From positions 4,650,001-4,714,000 of the forward strand of contig NZ_CP098604.1 in the NCBI RefSeq assembly GCF_024499015.1: a stretch of DNA of 64,000 nucleotides, read 5' to 3'. The notes under the pieces are model-generated. The model worked only from the letters and a program-made list of their open reading frames with translations. It was not told where the DNA came from and searched no databases. Origin of the DNA: Xanthomonas hortorum pv. pelargonii (GTDB taxonomy: Bacteria; Pseudomonadota; Gammaproteobacteria; Xanthomonadales; Xanthomonadaceae). The stretch's first letter is position 1, and every line of letters begins with the position of its first letter. The position numbers and the translations under genes are program-made. This document shows, piece by piece, positions 7,110-18,100 of this stretch.

Positions 7110-10100
7110 TCATGGGGAGGGTTTCCACCCGCCCGGCGGAACCTGGATCTCCAGCTCGGGCGCAAGCACGATCGGTACTTGAGTGCCTTCCACATTGGCG
7201 AACAGCGTGACGTCCAGACGCAGCAGTGCGACGTCGGTGGATGGCTGCATGATCGCGAACCAGCGCGCGCAGTCGTTGGCCAATTGTCCGGCCAGCACAG
7301 GCAGCGTCACGGCATTATCCGAGACGGCTTGCACGTCATCGCTGGTGAGTCGCACGTCGGTGGCCAGCAAAATCGGCATGTCGCTCCACAGGCCGGTGCC
7401 ACCTTGTGCTGGCGCGGCAATCTGGTAGCTATACGTGGCAGCGATCTTGAGCAGGCGTTCCTTGGCCGCTGCGCTGGTGGCCTCGGCGAGCGGCGCCAGC
7501 GCGTTTTCGATTGCGTCGGCCAGTGCGTCGCCGGAGCCGAAGGTGCAGCGCGGTACGGTGATGATCGGCACTACTGGCGAGGCGAACGAGACCTCTGGCG
7601 TCCGGTAGATCAGGGCGGGATTGGTCCTCACGCCGTTGGCGCTGGCGAGATTGGCGTTGCGGACGATCCACCAGGTCGAATAGCCGGTCTGGCGCGTGGC
7701 GATGTCCAGGTTCTCCCAGACGACGTCGAGGGTACCGGTGGCTGCTTCGGGCAACGCCGCGTAGGCGTAGGTCGCCATGAACCAGCACGCCGTGTCGTCG
7801 GGTGCAGCCGCGCCAGCGGGTGACACCTCGCCGTGCATCTGGCCATTAATGGCTGGCCAGACGATGCTTGCGGCATCGCATTGGCCGTTCGCATACGCAC
7901 CCTGGGCGAACAGCTGCACGGTTTTCTGTTCGTCGAACGCATGCGAAAGATTCAAGACGTAGCCCGTGCTCGACTGCGCTACCGGCGCGTTGGCGAGCAG
8001 CACCCGGGCGGCATCGCCGGGCGGGCCGCGCCATGCCGCCCAAGCAGCGGTGACATGGCCGATCTGATCGAGCAGTGCGCCGATCACCTGCTGTGGTGTC
8101 GGCATGCCCACATGTGCGTCGAACGCACTCTGCCGCAGCGCCAGCACGGCGGGCCGCAACACCGGCCAAGCGGCCATGAACGCGGCCAACGCCTCGAACA
8201 CGGCTTCGATGGTGCCGAGGTCGGAGAGCTGCCGGCCGCGCAGCGTGCCGCTCACTGGCCGGTTATAGGTCAGCGTCAGCCACAGTTCGTCCTGCGCTTC
8301 CTGCTCGGCCAGCACGAGCCGGGTCGAGTAATCCCATTGCAACGCGGTGGTGGCCGAGGCGGTGAAACGGACGGGCCTTGTCTGTTCGGCGCGCTGCGTC
8401 TGCAGCATCGGCGAGGCGGGAAACGCGCGCACCGGCACCGGTGCGTCGATCGCACCAAGCGGCATGGACAGCGGATCGTTGGGAAGCTCGAGCACGAAGC
8501 GCAGCCATTGCGACGGCGCATAGCCGAATGCCGCTTGCGTGTCGTCGATCTGATGCTCGACGAAACGTGCGCCGTAGGTCAGGTCCAGATGCAGGTTGGC
8601 ATCGTTGCCCGCGTGCGCGGCCGTCACCAGGAAATTGAGCAGGCCAGGCGTGGACGCGGTAGCTGTGGCAATCGGCAGCTTTGCGCTGCTGATGCTGCAG
8701 GAGGAGGGTAGGGTTTCGGTCGGGCCACTTGCCGTAGCGCTGGCAGTGAGGCTACCGAAGAAACGCGGTGGCAGCGTGCCCGCTTCTGCGGTGTTGGCCA
8801 CGAAGACGTCGGCCGGCATTTGTACGATCGAGGAGACTGCGTAGGCGGTCGAGAGTGCGGCCAGCACGCTTTGTTCGAATTGATCCTGCGCGGCAGCAAG
8901 ATCGCCGCCGGAAAGCGCTGGGAACACCGGGCCGACACCGCGCGCGAGCGCTTTTGCCAGGGTGGCTTTATGCCCCATCAGCGTCTGGTAGGCGGCACCG
9001 TCGAGCGCGGCGAGCGCGGCGCAGTTTGCCGGCGCGAGCAGTTCGTCGAATGCGGATAAAAAGCTCTGCGCCCAGGCATCGACATCCACGCCACTGAAGG
9101 TCTGCGTGGTGTAGGTCGGCACGAGCGTATCGGGATTGTAGACAGGCACCTGGGCGGGACCAGACATCAGCTTGGTGTTGAGCGGCAGCAGGGTGAAGTA
9201 GCTGGCCGCGCCCTGGCGGAACTGCACATGGATGCCGTGGGTCTTGCTCCAGCGCATGCCCCATAGCGAGGCCCCGCCGTCGCCGGTTGCCGGGCTGTCG
9301 GCTGTTGTGCGCACGGCGAGCCGTGTTGTGCCGTCGGCGCCATCGAAACCCGCGAAGCTGGCCTCGAACTGGCTGGCAAACCAGGCCAGGCCGACATCTT
9401 CCACCGGGGCCGTGCCGCTGGCAGCAGCGCGCTGGCGTGCGCGGGCAGTGCCCTGCGACGGCGGGTCGAGATCGGCGGCCAGCGGCATCGCCACCGACAC
9501 CGCGCGCGGCATGCCAGTGCGCGCTACCTCGTCGACCAACTCGGGAGGTCGGGCGAAGGTGAGCGTGACCGTGACCGCAAACAAATCATCGCCGCGATTT
9601 GCCAGATCGGTCTTGTCGAAGGGGAGCTGCAGCAGCAGGCTTTTGGGCGTTGCCGTGCCGCCGCCGAGCGCATTGCTCAACTGCTGCACGATGTCGTTTG
9701 CGAACGTAGTCAGCGCCTGCTTGATGGCGCTACCGTCGCCGAGTTCGCCGCCGTTGGAGGGCAACACCGATTGGGTGAGCGTCACGCAGGTATGCGGATC
9801 TGCCAATTGCGCGGCCACGGTGGCATAGCGACCGAGTGCTGCGCGAATCTGCTGCTGAGCGCGGTCGTCGTCGGTTGCGGTCGCACCAGCTGCCAGGCCA
9901 TGTACGCGCACGTGGGCCAGCGCCGGATCGGTGCGGATCACCAGGCTGGGGTCGAACTGCATCGACAAGCCCAGCTGGCTAGGCTTGTCCAACTGGCCGG
10001 GTTCGAAGCGATAGGCGCAGCGCACGCCAGGCCATTCCATTGGCGCGAGCAGCGCATCGTTGTAAAGCACCGGGAAGTCGGTGGTAAAGGTGTCGGCCGC

Positions 10101-13100
10101 GCCGTCGAGCGCGTTGCCGAACACGTCGTTCACGCGCAGCATCAGATTCGGCTTGCCGCCGATCGCCGCATGGGGCAACTGCGTGCTGCTGACCAGTCCA
10201 TTCTGGGTGACGAAGCGATAGGCAGGCACCACTTGCCGATAGCTCTGCTGGGCCGCGTCGAAGCTGTCCGGGCGCGCAGCGTTGGCCGCGTCCTCCCCGG
10301 CGCTGTCGGACGACGGGCTCAGCGCCAGACTCCACAGCGAGGTGCCGAAAGGAACCGCGCTGTCGGCCGCTGCGCCGTCGATGCGGAACTGCAGCAGGTG
10401 ATAGAGGGCGGCGATCCAGTCGGCGTCGTACAGCGTGCCGGCTTCGCGCGCGAGCATCGTGTTGGCAAGCGACCAGTCGGCCACAAAGCCAAGACAGCCG
10501 GGTGGATAAGACGGCTGGTAGTGCAGCAGCGGCGTGCCTGCGGCGTCGGCGACGCCGAGATACAGCGTGCCGTCCAGGCTGCCCTGTGGTGCGAGCGCGA
10601 ACGCGTTGTGCCAGGGATGGAATGTGGTCGAGGCGGGGAAGCTCACCAGCAGCGTAAGGGTGGCGGTGTCGCCGTTGGCAATGCCGTCGGTGGGCGCCGG
10701 TTGCCCCTTGGGGGTGAAGATACGCACCGGTAACGGCTGGCCGCTGACGTCTGCGTAGCGCAGGAAATAGCCATCTGACTGGGTGACGCTGACTTCCCAG
10801 ATCAGTTGCAGAAGCGCTTCGAGGCGCTGCTGGTTTTCCGGGGCGTCGGGGTGTTGCGGATCGGGGAAAAGTGTCGACACCGGGCCGAGTGGGTCGTCGC
10901 CCGCGCGCAGCAAGGTCTGGCGCATCGGTATATTCGCAAGCGCTGGTTCGCTGCTCGTCGACAGGTTGGTCTTTGCCAGCACTATCGGCTGCGCGGACAA
11001 CGCGATCGCGTCGGACTGGTAGCCGGTGGTGGTGGCGTCGTAGAGCACCGAAAGCGTTGCGCCGGCCAGTGCTTGCGCGCTCAGTAAGGCATGGATGCGC
11101 GCGCGCGTGGCGTCGTCTGCACCGCCGATGCGGTAGATATCGGTGTAATACGGATTCGCAGGGCCGCCGTCGCCATCCACACTGCCGGCTGCGGCGCGAT
11201 TCACCAGCCAGATCGGCACCTGGATCATCAGGGCCGGGTTGACCTGCTGCAGGCAGGCCGGGTCCGAGGTCTGCGGCCTGCCGGTCTGGACCGTCAAGGT
11301 GAGCGGCGCGCCGGCCGACTGCTGCAGCACCGCCGGCGGCAGCGGCACTACGAAGCGTGCTGGCGCGTCTGGTGCTGTCCAGGGCAGGCGATCGCGCGCG
11401 GCATACCAGACGGCCTCGCCATGCACCGGCGGGATCGGCGCCACGCTGACGGCCGCAGCTGCGGCAAGCGCCAGGCCGCGTCGGCTCCATCGCGGGCAGG
11501 GCACCGGTGGCACGGCCTCGACGGGCATCGTTGAGGTGACGCTGCTGCCGCCACCGGCGAATTTCACCGGAATTGCCGCCACCGCGCCGAGCGGGGCGGG
11601 TGCAAGCGAGAGGGTCGCCGAGACGCTGGTGGGCGGCTCGCTTGCGTTGGTCGCAATTGCGAACTGCTGCCCGTTGAGCGCGTAGCCGGCGGCAATGTCG
11701 AGCGTGTATAGATCGACCTTCTCGATATCTGCTGGCGTCGTGGCCGGGTCGGGAAGGCGCATGCCGTTCATCAGGTAGCGCGAGGTCATGCCCCCCAGGG
11801 TGCGCGTCAGCGCGGTGTCCGGCAGCGCGCCGGGTTGCCCCGTCCCGCGCTCTGTGTCGGCGAGGCTGCTCGCCATCTGGCGGCACAGCGTGAGGAAATA
11901 GTCGTCGAACATGTAAGCGGTCAGCGACGGACCCTGCGGCGCGTCGCCGGCGGCTGCGCCGAAGCGTGCCGCGCCGCGCAGGTCGGGGTTGTCGGTCAGC
12001 ACGCTGAGCGAGAGCTGGGCGAAATAGGCCTCGACGGCGTGACGGTAATCCGGATAGGTGCGCGCGTGGTCGGCGAACACCAGCGGCGTATCTTGTCCGG
12101 TCCAGCTCATCTGCAGCGCGTCGAACATCGGGAACATCGCCCAGTCGCCGTCCTCGCCGTCCTCGCGATGTACGCTTAGATCCATTGGATTGAGCGTGAA
12201 GCGGACCTCGGTGGACAGGCAACCGGTCAGCGTCTTATCCCACTCGGCAGGTGGCGGAGCGCGGCCTTGTCCCAGGTTCGCGATCACCTGGGCCCAACTG
12301 CCGGTGCCGTTGGACCAGGTGCGCAAGAGCCATGACGCGAGCGCGCCGACCAGCGTCTCGAGCGCGCTCAAGGGCGCGGCATCGCTGGCGCCGGGCGCAC
12401 CGATGATCAGCGTCGCCACGCCGACTGCGCTGCCGACGTCAGCTGTATACACCACCGACGGCTGCAGCAGGAACGACAGCGCCACCTCGACCGGCGCGAC
12501 CGGCGGACTTGCGTGCCATGCGGTCCGGGCCAGCGGTGCGGTGGCAGCACGCAGCCGCTGACGATGGGCGAGCAGACTGCGCTCATGCTGTTCGATGCCG
12601 CGATGCGCCCAGTCGTTCATGCCATGGAAGGCGGGATCGAGCGGTCCATCCAGGCTGGCCGGGGTGCCGCCGGTGATCTCGAAAGAGGTGGAAATTGTGG
12701 TGTGGAAGCCCACCGAGATCGTGACGAACAGGATCTTCAGGCGTGCCTCGGCGTCCACGCGCGCGGTGACGTTGATGACCGTGCCGTAGCCGGTTTCGAA
12801 TGCGATGCCGGCAATCACCGAGAGCCGCACAAGCACCGAGAGTTTGACCACGCTCAGATCGACCTCGCCCTGCAACTGCCCGACGATGCCGACGGTGGCG
12901 GCGAACCAGAAATAATCGGGCGTCTTCGAAACCGAGCCGCCATCCGCCGCGTCGCGCCATGCCAGGATGCCCTGGAAGGTGCCCTGCGCGGTCAGCGACA
13001 GCGACGCCGAGAATGGGCCCGCACTGATCGAACGCCCGACCCCGAACCACATCGCCAGACCGAAGGTCACAATCGGGTTGTAGCTGACCACGTCGGTGGC

Positions 13101-14312
13101 CGCCGCCGAGCCGATTGCCTTCAGCGCGGCGGTGGCGCTGGCTGGATTGTCGCCGCTGCGCAGCTTGCCGAAGTAGAAGCCGCAGCCGCCGGTGAAGATG
13201 TAGACCTGCACGCCGATCGAATCGTCGCCGAGCGGCCAGCCGACGCTGACCTTGAAGTCGCCATTGGTGTAGATCCAGATCTTGAACGAGGGCAGCGTGA
13301 GCGCCACCGCGCCGAGGTTGATCTGACGGAACTGCGTGGGCATCGTCAGCGCACCGTAATACACGCCAAGATGTGAGCCGAGTTTTTGGTACAGGATTTC
13401 GAACAGCAGCCCTTTGAACTGGTCGGCCGAGCAGGTGATTTCCAGTCCGTAAAGCACTGGATCGTTGAAGACGGCACGGATGTCCCAGCCCCGCACCAGG
13501 ATGTGTGCGGCCACGAACCAGTCACGCGATGCGTCGTAATACGTGCCAAGACTATCCAGCAGTTGCCGCGGGTCGTTGGTGGTGAACGTCGATTCGAGTT
13601 CGGTAAACATCGCCGCAATCGGATCGTCCTTGGTCATATCCGCGCGCGGGCCAAAGCGCTGGCCCAGGCCCAGATACTTCACCTGAAAATTGCTGCCGCC
13701 CTGCGCGGGGACCGGGAACGGATAGTTGACGACCGAGGTCTTGGCGTCATCGTCCAGCGGTGCGGTGATCGTTGTTCCCGGTTGGATCCCTGCCGCGAGC
13801 AAACGCGTCTGCATAAACGCGTCCTGCTCCGAAAACGCCACGCGTGCACTGACCGCCAGCCCATCCTTGGACGTGTCGTAACCGACGATCAGATCGTAGA
13901 CGGTGAATTTCGGCTCGATGGTGACCGGGCCATAGCTGCCGCCGAGCCGGATGCCGTAGCCATCGTCGTCGTACAGTTTCACCACCAGTTGTACTGCCGT
14001 CACCTCACCGATCGACACAGTGAGATATGGCGCGATCTGCACCTCGAAGATCTTGCTCCATGGCAGCGAGGCGCTCAGATGCGCAATTTGCGCGACCGCA
14101 TCGATCCCCAGCATCTTGGCGATCTGTTCGATCACAGTGCCCAGGCTCAGCGGCGGCTGCCGCGGCGATGGCCCCACCACGAATTGGGCAGGGCCATCGC
14201 CGAATGCAAAGCCGAATTGCAGGCCATAGCCGGCCGCATCGGCATCGACGAGTGCGTGCGATGCCGACGGCAGCAGCAAGGTGGCTTGTACGCCTAGCGT
14301 GAACCTGCTCAT
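7110..14312 (-). CDS. Giant 2400-residue protein of unknown function
   Basis: One uninterrupted 7.2-kb frame, ATG at 14312, ten bases after the previous stop, starting MSRFTLGVQATLLLPSASHA. Roughly the first 570 residues are Gly- and aromatic-rich with many alternating hydrophobic stretches (VKLYDDDGYGIRLGGSYGPV; WFAATVGIVGQLQGEVDLSV), suggesting a long beta-structure. The rest is Ala/Pro/Thr-rich with many short strands and no repeat unit I could define. I see no signal peptide, no confident transmembrane helix and no enzyme motif. The N-terminal region vaguely recalls the large DUF6603-type proteins; that is only a suggestion to test. Neighbouring genes are on the same strand with overlaps or short gaps, so it is likely co-expressed with the 1203-residue protein. 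Confidence 0.85.
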   Translation of the reverse strand: MSRFTLGVQATLLLPSASHALVDADAAGYGLQFGFAFGDGPAQFVVGPSPRQPPLSLGTVIEQIAKMLGIDAVAQIAHLSASLPWSKIFEVQIAPYLTVSIGEVTAVQLVVKLYDDDGYGIRLGGSYGPVTIEPKFTVYDLIVGYDTSKDGLAVSARVAFSEQDAFMQTRLLAAGIQPGTTITAPLDDDAKTSVVNYPFPVPAQGGSNFQVKYLGLGQRFGPRADMTKDDPIAAMFTELESTFTTNDPRQLLDSLGTYYDASRDWFVAAHILVRGWDIRAVFNDPVLYGLEITCSADQFKGLLFEILYQKLGSHLGVYYGALTMPTQFRQINLGAVALTLPSFKIWIYTNGDFKVSVGWPLGDDSIGVQVYIFTGGCGFYFGKLRSGDNPASATAALKAIGSAAATDVVSYNPIVTFGLAMWFGVGRSISAGPFSASLSLTAQGTFQGILAWRDAADGGSVSKTPDYFWFAATVGIVGQLQGEVDLSVVKLSVLVRLSVIAGIAFETGYGTVINVTARVDAEARLKILFVTISVGFHTTISTSFEITGGTPASLDGPLDPAFHGMNDWAHRGIEQHERSLLAHRQRLRAATAPLARTAWHASPPVAPVEVALSFLLQPSVVYTADVGSAVGVATLIIGAPGASDAAPLSALETLVGALASWLLRTWSNGTGSWAQVIANLGQGRAPPPAEWDKTLTGCLSTEVRFTLNPMDLSVHREDGEDGDWAMFPMFDALQMSWTGQDTPLVFADHARTYPDYRHAVEAYFAQLSLSVLTDNPDLRGAARFGAAAGDAPQGPSLTAYMFDDYFLTLCRQMASSLADTERGTGQPGALPDTALTRTLGGMTSRYLMNGMRLPDPATTPADIEKVDLYTLDIAAGYALNGQQFAIATNASEPPTSVSATLSLAPAPLGAVAAIPVKFAGGGSSVTSTMPVEAVPPVPCPRWSRRGLALAAAAAVSVAPIPPVHGEAVWYAARDRLPWTAPDAPARFVVPLPPAVLQQSAGAPLTLTVQTGRPQTSDPACLQQVNPALMIQVPIWLVNRAAAGSVDGDGGPANPYYTDIYRIGGADDATRARIHALLSAQALAGATLSVLYDATTTGYQSDAIALSAQPIVLAKTNLSTSSEPALANIPMRQTLLRAGDDPLGPVSTLFPDPQHPDAPENQQRLEALLQLIWEVSVTQSDGYFLRYADVSGQPLPVRIFTPKGQPAPTDGIANGDTATLTLLVSFPASTTFHPWHNAFALAPQGSLDGTLYLGVADAAGTPLLHYQPSYPPGCLGFVADWSLANTMLAREAGTLYDADWIAALYHLLQFRIDGAAADSAVPFGTSLWSLALSPSSDSAGEDAANAARPDSFDAAQQSYRQVVPAYRFVTQNGLVSSTQLPHAAIGGKPNLMLRVNDVFGNALDGAADTFTTDFPVLYNDALLAPMEWPGVRCAYRFEPGQLDKPSQLGLSMQFDPSLVIRTDPALAHVRVHGLAAGATATDDDRAQQQIRAALGRYATVAAQLADPHTCVTLTQSVLPSNGGELGDGSAIKQALTTFANDIVQQLSNALGGGTATPKSLLLQLPFDKTDLANRGDDLFAVTVTLTFARPPELVDEVARTGMPRAVSVAMPLAADLDPPSQGTARARQRAAASGTAPVEDVGLAWFASQFEASFAGFDGADGTTRLAVRTTADSPATGDGGASLWGMRWSKTHGIHVQFRQGAASYFTLLPLNTKLMSGPAQVPVYNPDTLVPTYTTQTFSGVDVDAWAQSFLSAFDELLAPANCAALAALDGAAYQTLMGHKATLAKALARGVGPVFPALSGGDLAAAQDQFEQSVLAALSTAYAVSSIVQMPADVFVANTAEAGTLPPRFFGSLTASATASGPTETLPSSCSISSAKLPIATATASTPGLLNFLVTAAHAGNDANLHLDLTYGARFVEHQIDDTQAAFGYAPSQWLRFVLELPNDPLSMPLGAIDAPVPVRAFPASPMLQTQRAEQTRPVRFTASATTALQWDYSTRLVLAEQEAQDELWLTLTYNRPVSGTLRGRQLSDLGTIEAVFEALAAFMAAWPVLRPAVLALRQSAFDAHVGMPTPQQVIGALLDQIGHVTAAWAAWRGPPGDAARVLLANAPVAQSSTGYVLNLSHAFDEQKTVQLFAQGAYANGQCDAASIVWPAINGQMHGEVSPAGAAAPDDTACWFMATYAYAALPEAATGTLDVVWENLDIATRQTGYSTWWIVRNANLASANGVRTNPALIYRTPEVSFASPVVPIITVPRCTFGSGDALADAIENALAPLAEATSAAAKERLLKIAATYSYQIAAPAQGGTGLWSDMPILLATDVRLTSDDVQAVSDNAVTLPVLAGQLANDCARWFAIMQPSTDVALLRLDVTLFANVEGTQVPIVLAPELEIQVPPGGWKPSP

Positions 14313-14322
14313 GGGCGGCGCG

Positions 14323-14814
14323 TCAGCTGTTGGACTTGGGCGTTTCGTTACTGGCGCCGAACACCGCGCCTTCGATCGACAGCACGCCCGGAATCAGCGG
14401 GATGCCCTGGCCGTCAGGCCACACCGCCGACATCGCAAGTGTGTACAGGGTGGACTGGTCGGGGGAGGCCGTGCCCGGTACCTTTATGTGGAATTGGTCG
14501 ACGGCCACGTCGAGCGTGGTGAGCTTGCTCATGATGCTGTCCAGCGGTGCCGGCAATTGGTCGGCGCCGGGCAGGTCGATGTTGAACTGCGTCTTGAACC
14601 ATGCCGCAAAGTCGTCCAGCGTGCCGAGATCGACCGGCGCGGGCAGCGTGAACTCGATTCCGTTGGTCTTGGCGTTGGCGATGTCGTCGGTCGATACCGG
14701 CACCATGGTGCCGTGCAGATTGAAGTTCAGGCCGAAGACCAGATGCGTGCTCGGCGGGGTCGGCGGATCAGCGGCGACCACGGCGGCGGCCTTGCGCGAC
14801 AGTTGCTTGCTCAT
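14323..14814 (-). CDS. Unknown 163-residue protein of the giant-protein cluster
   Basis: Starts MSKQLSRKAAAVVAADPPTP; an AGGAG ribosome binding site precedes the ATG at 14814, which is why this start is preferred over longer ones. The gene begins inside the end of the preceding one (47-base overlap) and stops 10 bases before the giant gene. The sequence has FGLNFNLHGTMVPVSTDDI, LGTLDDFAAWFKTQFNID and LTTLDVAVDQFHIKVPG. It looks like a soluble, partly beta protein with no signal peptide. The FNLHGTMVPV style resembles stretches in the giant proteins, so it may be a small relative or partner. Function unknown. Confidence 0.75.
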   Translation of the reverse strand: MSKQLSRKAAAVVAADPPTPPSTHLVFGLNFNLHGTMVPVSTDDIANAKTNGIEFTLPAPVDLGTLDDFAAWFKTQFNIDLPGADQLPAPLDSIMSKLTTLDVAVDQFHIKVPGTASPDQSTLYTLAMSAVWPDGQGIPLIPGVLSIEGAVFGASNETPKSNS

Positions 14815-15127
14815 GGGTGGTTCTCCTGGGTGCGGCACTGCGGTAGGTGATGGGCGCGGGAGGCAACGGGTGGGTGCCGCCGCTGAGGACCCGGGCATCG
14901 ACGATCCCTTCGAGGATCGCCGCGACCGGGTAGGTGGTGCTGCCAGTGGCGAGGTAGAGCACGCCGGTGGCCGGATCCTTGCGCACGCTGATGGCGATTG
15001 CCCACAGTGCCGCCAGCGGCGTGCCGGCGGCCATCGCGACGGGCAGGTTCCACCCGTAGACGTCGTTGAGCGCTTGCATCAGCACAGGAACACTGCGTGC
15101 GGCGAGAATCGGATCGGTGTCGGTCAT
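14768..15127 (-). CDS. Unknown 119-residue protein of the giant-protein cluster
   Basis: Starts MTDTDPILAARSVPVLMQAL. Its ATG overlaps the stop of the 1203-residue gene (ATGA), so it is probably translationally coupled. It contains NDVYGWNLPVAMAAGTPLAA, LWAIAISVRKDPATGVLYLA and GSTTYPVAAILEGIVDARVL. It is short, with no signal peptide and no recognised domain. The Arg-rich last 20 residues lie in the overlap with the next gene and may be less constrained. Confidence 0.65.
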   Translation of the reverse strand: MTDTDPILAARSVPVLMQALNDVYGWNLPVAMAAGTPLAALWAIAISVRKDPATGVLYLATGSTTYPVAAILEGIVDARVLSGGTHPLPPAPITYRSAAPRRTTHEQATVAQGRRRGRR

Positions 15128-18100
15128 GGCGTCTGCGTCGCAGCCAGGCTCCAGCCCAGATTGCCGCCGCCCGGATCATTGGCGTCGGCGAACAGGATGA
15201 AATCGGCAAGTACCTTCGGCGGCAGCGTGATACCGAACACGCTGAGTGCCACGTTGTTGAACATCAGCACGTAGGCCGGCCCATTCTTTGTCTTCACCAG
15301 CCCGAGGTTGGCCGCCGAAAAGGTCGTCTTGAGCAGGCCTTGCAGGTTGAAGCCGAAGGCGCCGGCAGTGACCTGCGGCAACTGCACGAACAGCGCGACG
15401 CCGTCGTCGTCGGGCGTGTAGGTGCTCGCGCCCCAGGCGACGATCAGCGAGGCATCGAGCGATGCATGGGCATCGGCCAGCGCGCCGAGCGCGCCGAGCG
15501 GCAGCGCGAATTGCAGGGCATACAGCGGCTTGGAGGTCACATACGCGACCTGCGTGGGCATCGGCGCAACGCCACCGCCGCCTGGCACGCTGGCGGCGAC
15601 GCCGGTCAGCGCCGGCACCTGCACGGGCAACGCGCCCAGCGCCTTGATATCCAGGCCCGCCTCGTCGTGCAGGATCGCCTGCAGCGTGAGCGGCAGCATG
15701 CGCACCAGTGCGCCGGGCCGCCGTCCACTGCGATCGTCCGTTGCCCGAAGCCCCGAGAAATCCGCAGTGATCTGCGGCAGCCCGATGCGCTTGCCGTCGG
15801 CGTCGAGCTGACAGCTGATGCCAAACGCCAGGCTTGTCAGCGCCACACCGGTGGTGGTCGTGCCGGGTGCGGCACCGGGCAGGCCGTACGAGAACAGGTC
15901 GAGCCCGGTCACGCCAGGAAACGGATCGGCCGCGAACGCGAGCGTGCCGCTCAGTGCAAAGCGCGAGGTGATGGTGGTGCCGGCATCGGCATCGGCGGGG
16001 ACAGACGGGACGGAGGCAATCGGCACCAGGCTGGCGCCACTGACCTGGAAGGTATCGATCACCCGGATGCGTGAGCGGTCCGGGTTGAACGCGAAGCTGC
16101 CGTGCTGGCCGCCGTCGAACGTCACCGTGCCGACCTCGCCGTGCCGCTGATAACGGCCCGCCACCACCACCGTGTTGGGCGGCACGTCGGCTTTGGCATC
16201 CGCGCCGGTCAGCGTGACCGCACGGCCGAACAGCGTGTTGATGGTCATTTCCACCCGGCAATGGAACTGGGTGACGAGCGACTGGTTGATCGCCACCGAC
16301 AGCTCCTCCACGACGAATGCGTAGTCCGGCGGCGTCTGGTCCGAGTGCGGCGCGGCCGGCTCGCGTTTGAATATCGTAGTCGCCGCATGGTGATAGATCA
16401 CCCCGAACAGTGCGCTTTCGCTGATCTGCGGCTCCTGGTCGGCGCCGTCGCTGATGCGGTTGACCTGCACGCCGAAGTGATGGGCGCTCAACTGCCCGTC
16501 GATGCCGGCCAGCAGCATCTGCAGATCGTCTGGCATGCCGTTGCCATTGATCGGTGCATTGAAGGCAAGCATGCCGGTCCAGCCGGGATCGGCGGCCTTG
16601 GTGCGGAAATCGGCGAACGGGTCGTCGTCATCGCTGCTCGCCTTTTCTGCAACGGCCAGCGCATCGATCAGCACAGACTGCGTGTCGGTTACGCGCGTGG
16701 CGTCGCCGATGAAATAGTCCGTGTTGGCCCAACTCTCCGGCGCACGGATCAGCTCGGCCAGGCTCTGTGTCGTTGCGTACTTGAAGACAAGGACGGTGCG
16801 CCAGCGATCGGTTGCGTCGACGTCGGGCGCGATCTCGAAGTTGAAGCCTGCCACCGCGATCATGCGGGTGATGTCCGGGAACCGGCTCCAGTCGTTGAGC
16901 ACCAGAAACAGTTGTTCGCGCATCAAGGTGCTGGCCAACTGCGCGTCCACCACGCCGGTTGCAGGATCGGCGTCGAACGACAGCGTCTGCTCCGCACTGC
17001 GTGCGAGCAATAGCGACTGCCAGGTGCCGGCCTGCACCTCGGGCGCCTGCGCGGCGGCAATGCCGGCCCGCGTTGACTGCGTTGCCGAGTTGAGCTGGAC
17101 CAGCAGCCCTTGCGGTGTGGAAGTGCGGGTGCCGGGCAAGGGCGCGCCCTGTTCGCCAACGAACACCGGGCGATCAGGCGTGCTACCGCGGATCAGCGCA
17201 CCGCGCAGGCCGGCGATCACCTGTTTCTCGTAGCCAGCCAGCAGCTGAGCGTCCTGTACGGTCGCGTCGGCGAGCGCGAACACGCCGCCGTACTGGACCA
17301 TTGGAAACGCCACCGGGATCTCGTCACTCTTCGTCGTCGATGCGAGCGTGGAGACGAGCGCAGACACCGCAGCCGGATAGCGCATGTCCGGGGAGACCGC
17401 GCCGCGCCCGAAATTGACCGACGCGCCAGGTTGCGCGTAGTAGCCGCGCATGACGGTGGCCGCGCCTGGACGAAACCGCACCCACGAGGTAGCAAATGGC
17501 CCGTCGAGCAGTGGCTTGGTGTCGGCGCCGTTGGCCAGCGTCATGCGCCGGGCCATGGCGGTGCCAAACGCTGTCGAGCAGGCCGGCATCGATGGCACGA
17601 AATCGAGAATGTCGCCGTCTGCGACGCGCAGGTATTCGGTGCCGAGCGTGCCGCAGGAAAGCTTCGCCGCACCGCCCGGTACCGTCAGCACGAACGGGCC
17701 AAGTGGGGCGAGGTAGGCTGCCGGCGCTTGCGCAGCGCCGGGCCGTGCAGCCGGATAGAGCCCGGCCGGCGAACCGTTGGACGGCACGCTCGGTGCCAGT
17801 GTCACCAGATCGCCAGACACGGTACGGCCGAACGACGAGGCCAGGTTGTCCAGCCGCTGCGGCAGGAACAGAAAACGGGTGCGTGTCCCGTCTAGCGGTG
17901 CGAGCGGATCCATCTCGCAGTCCAGCAGAAACGCCGGCCAGTCGTTGGCGGGCAGCGGCGGTAGCGGCGGTAGCACCGGATAGCGCAGTTGCGCAAACCC
18001 CTGCGGCGCCTGCGGGTCCGGATGGAAGTAGCGCAGCTCGCCGCCTTGCAGGCCGGGCGCCTGCGGATCGTCGGCGAACAGCCCGAACAGGTTGTACGGA

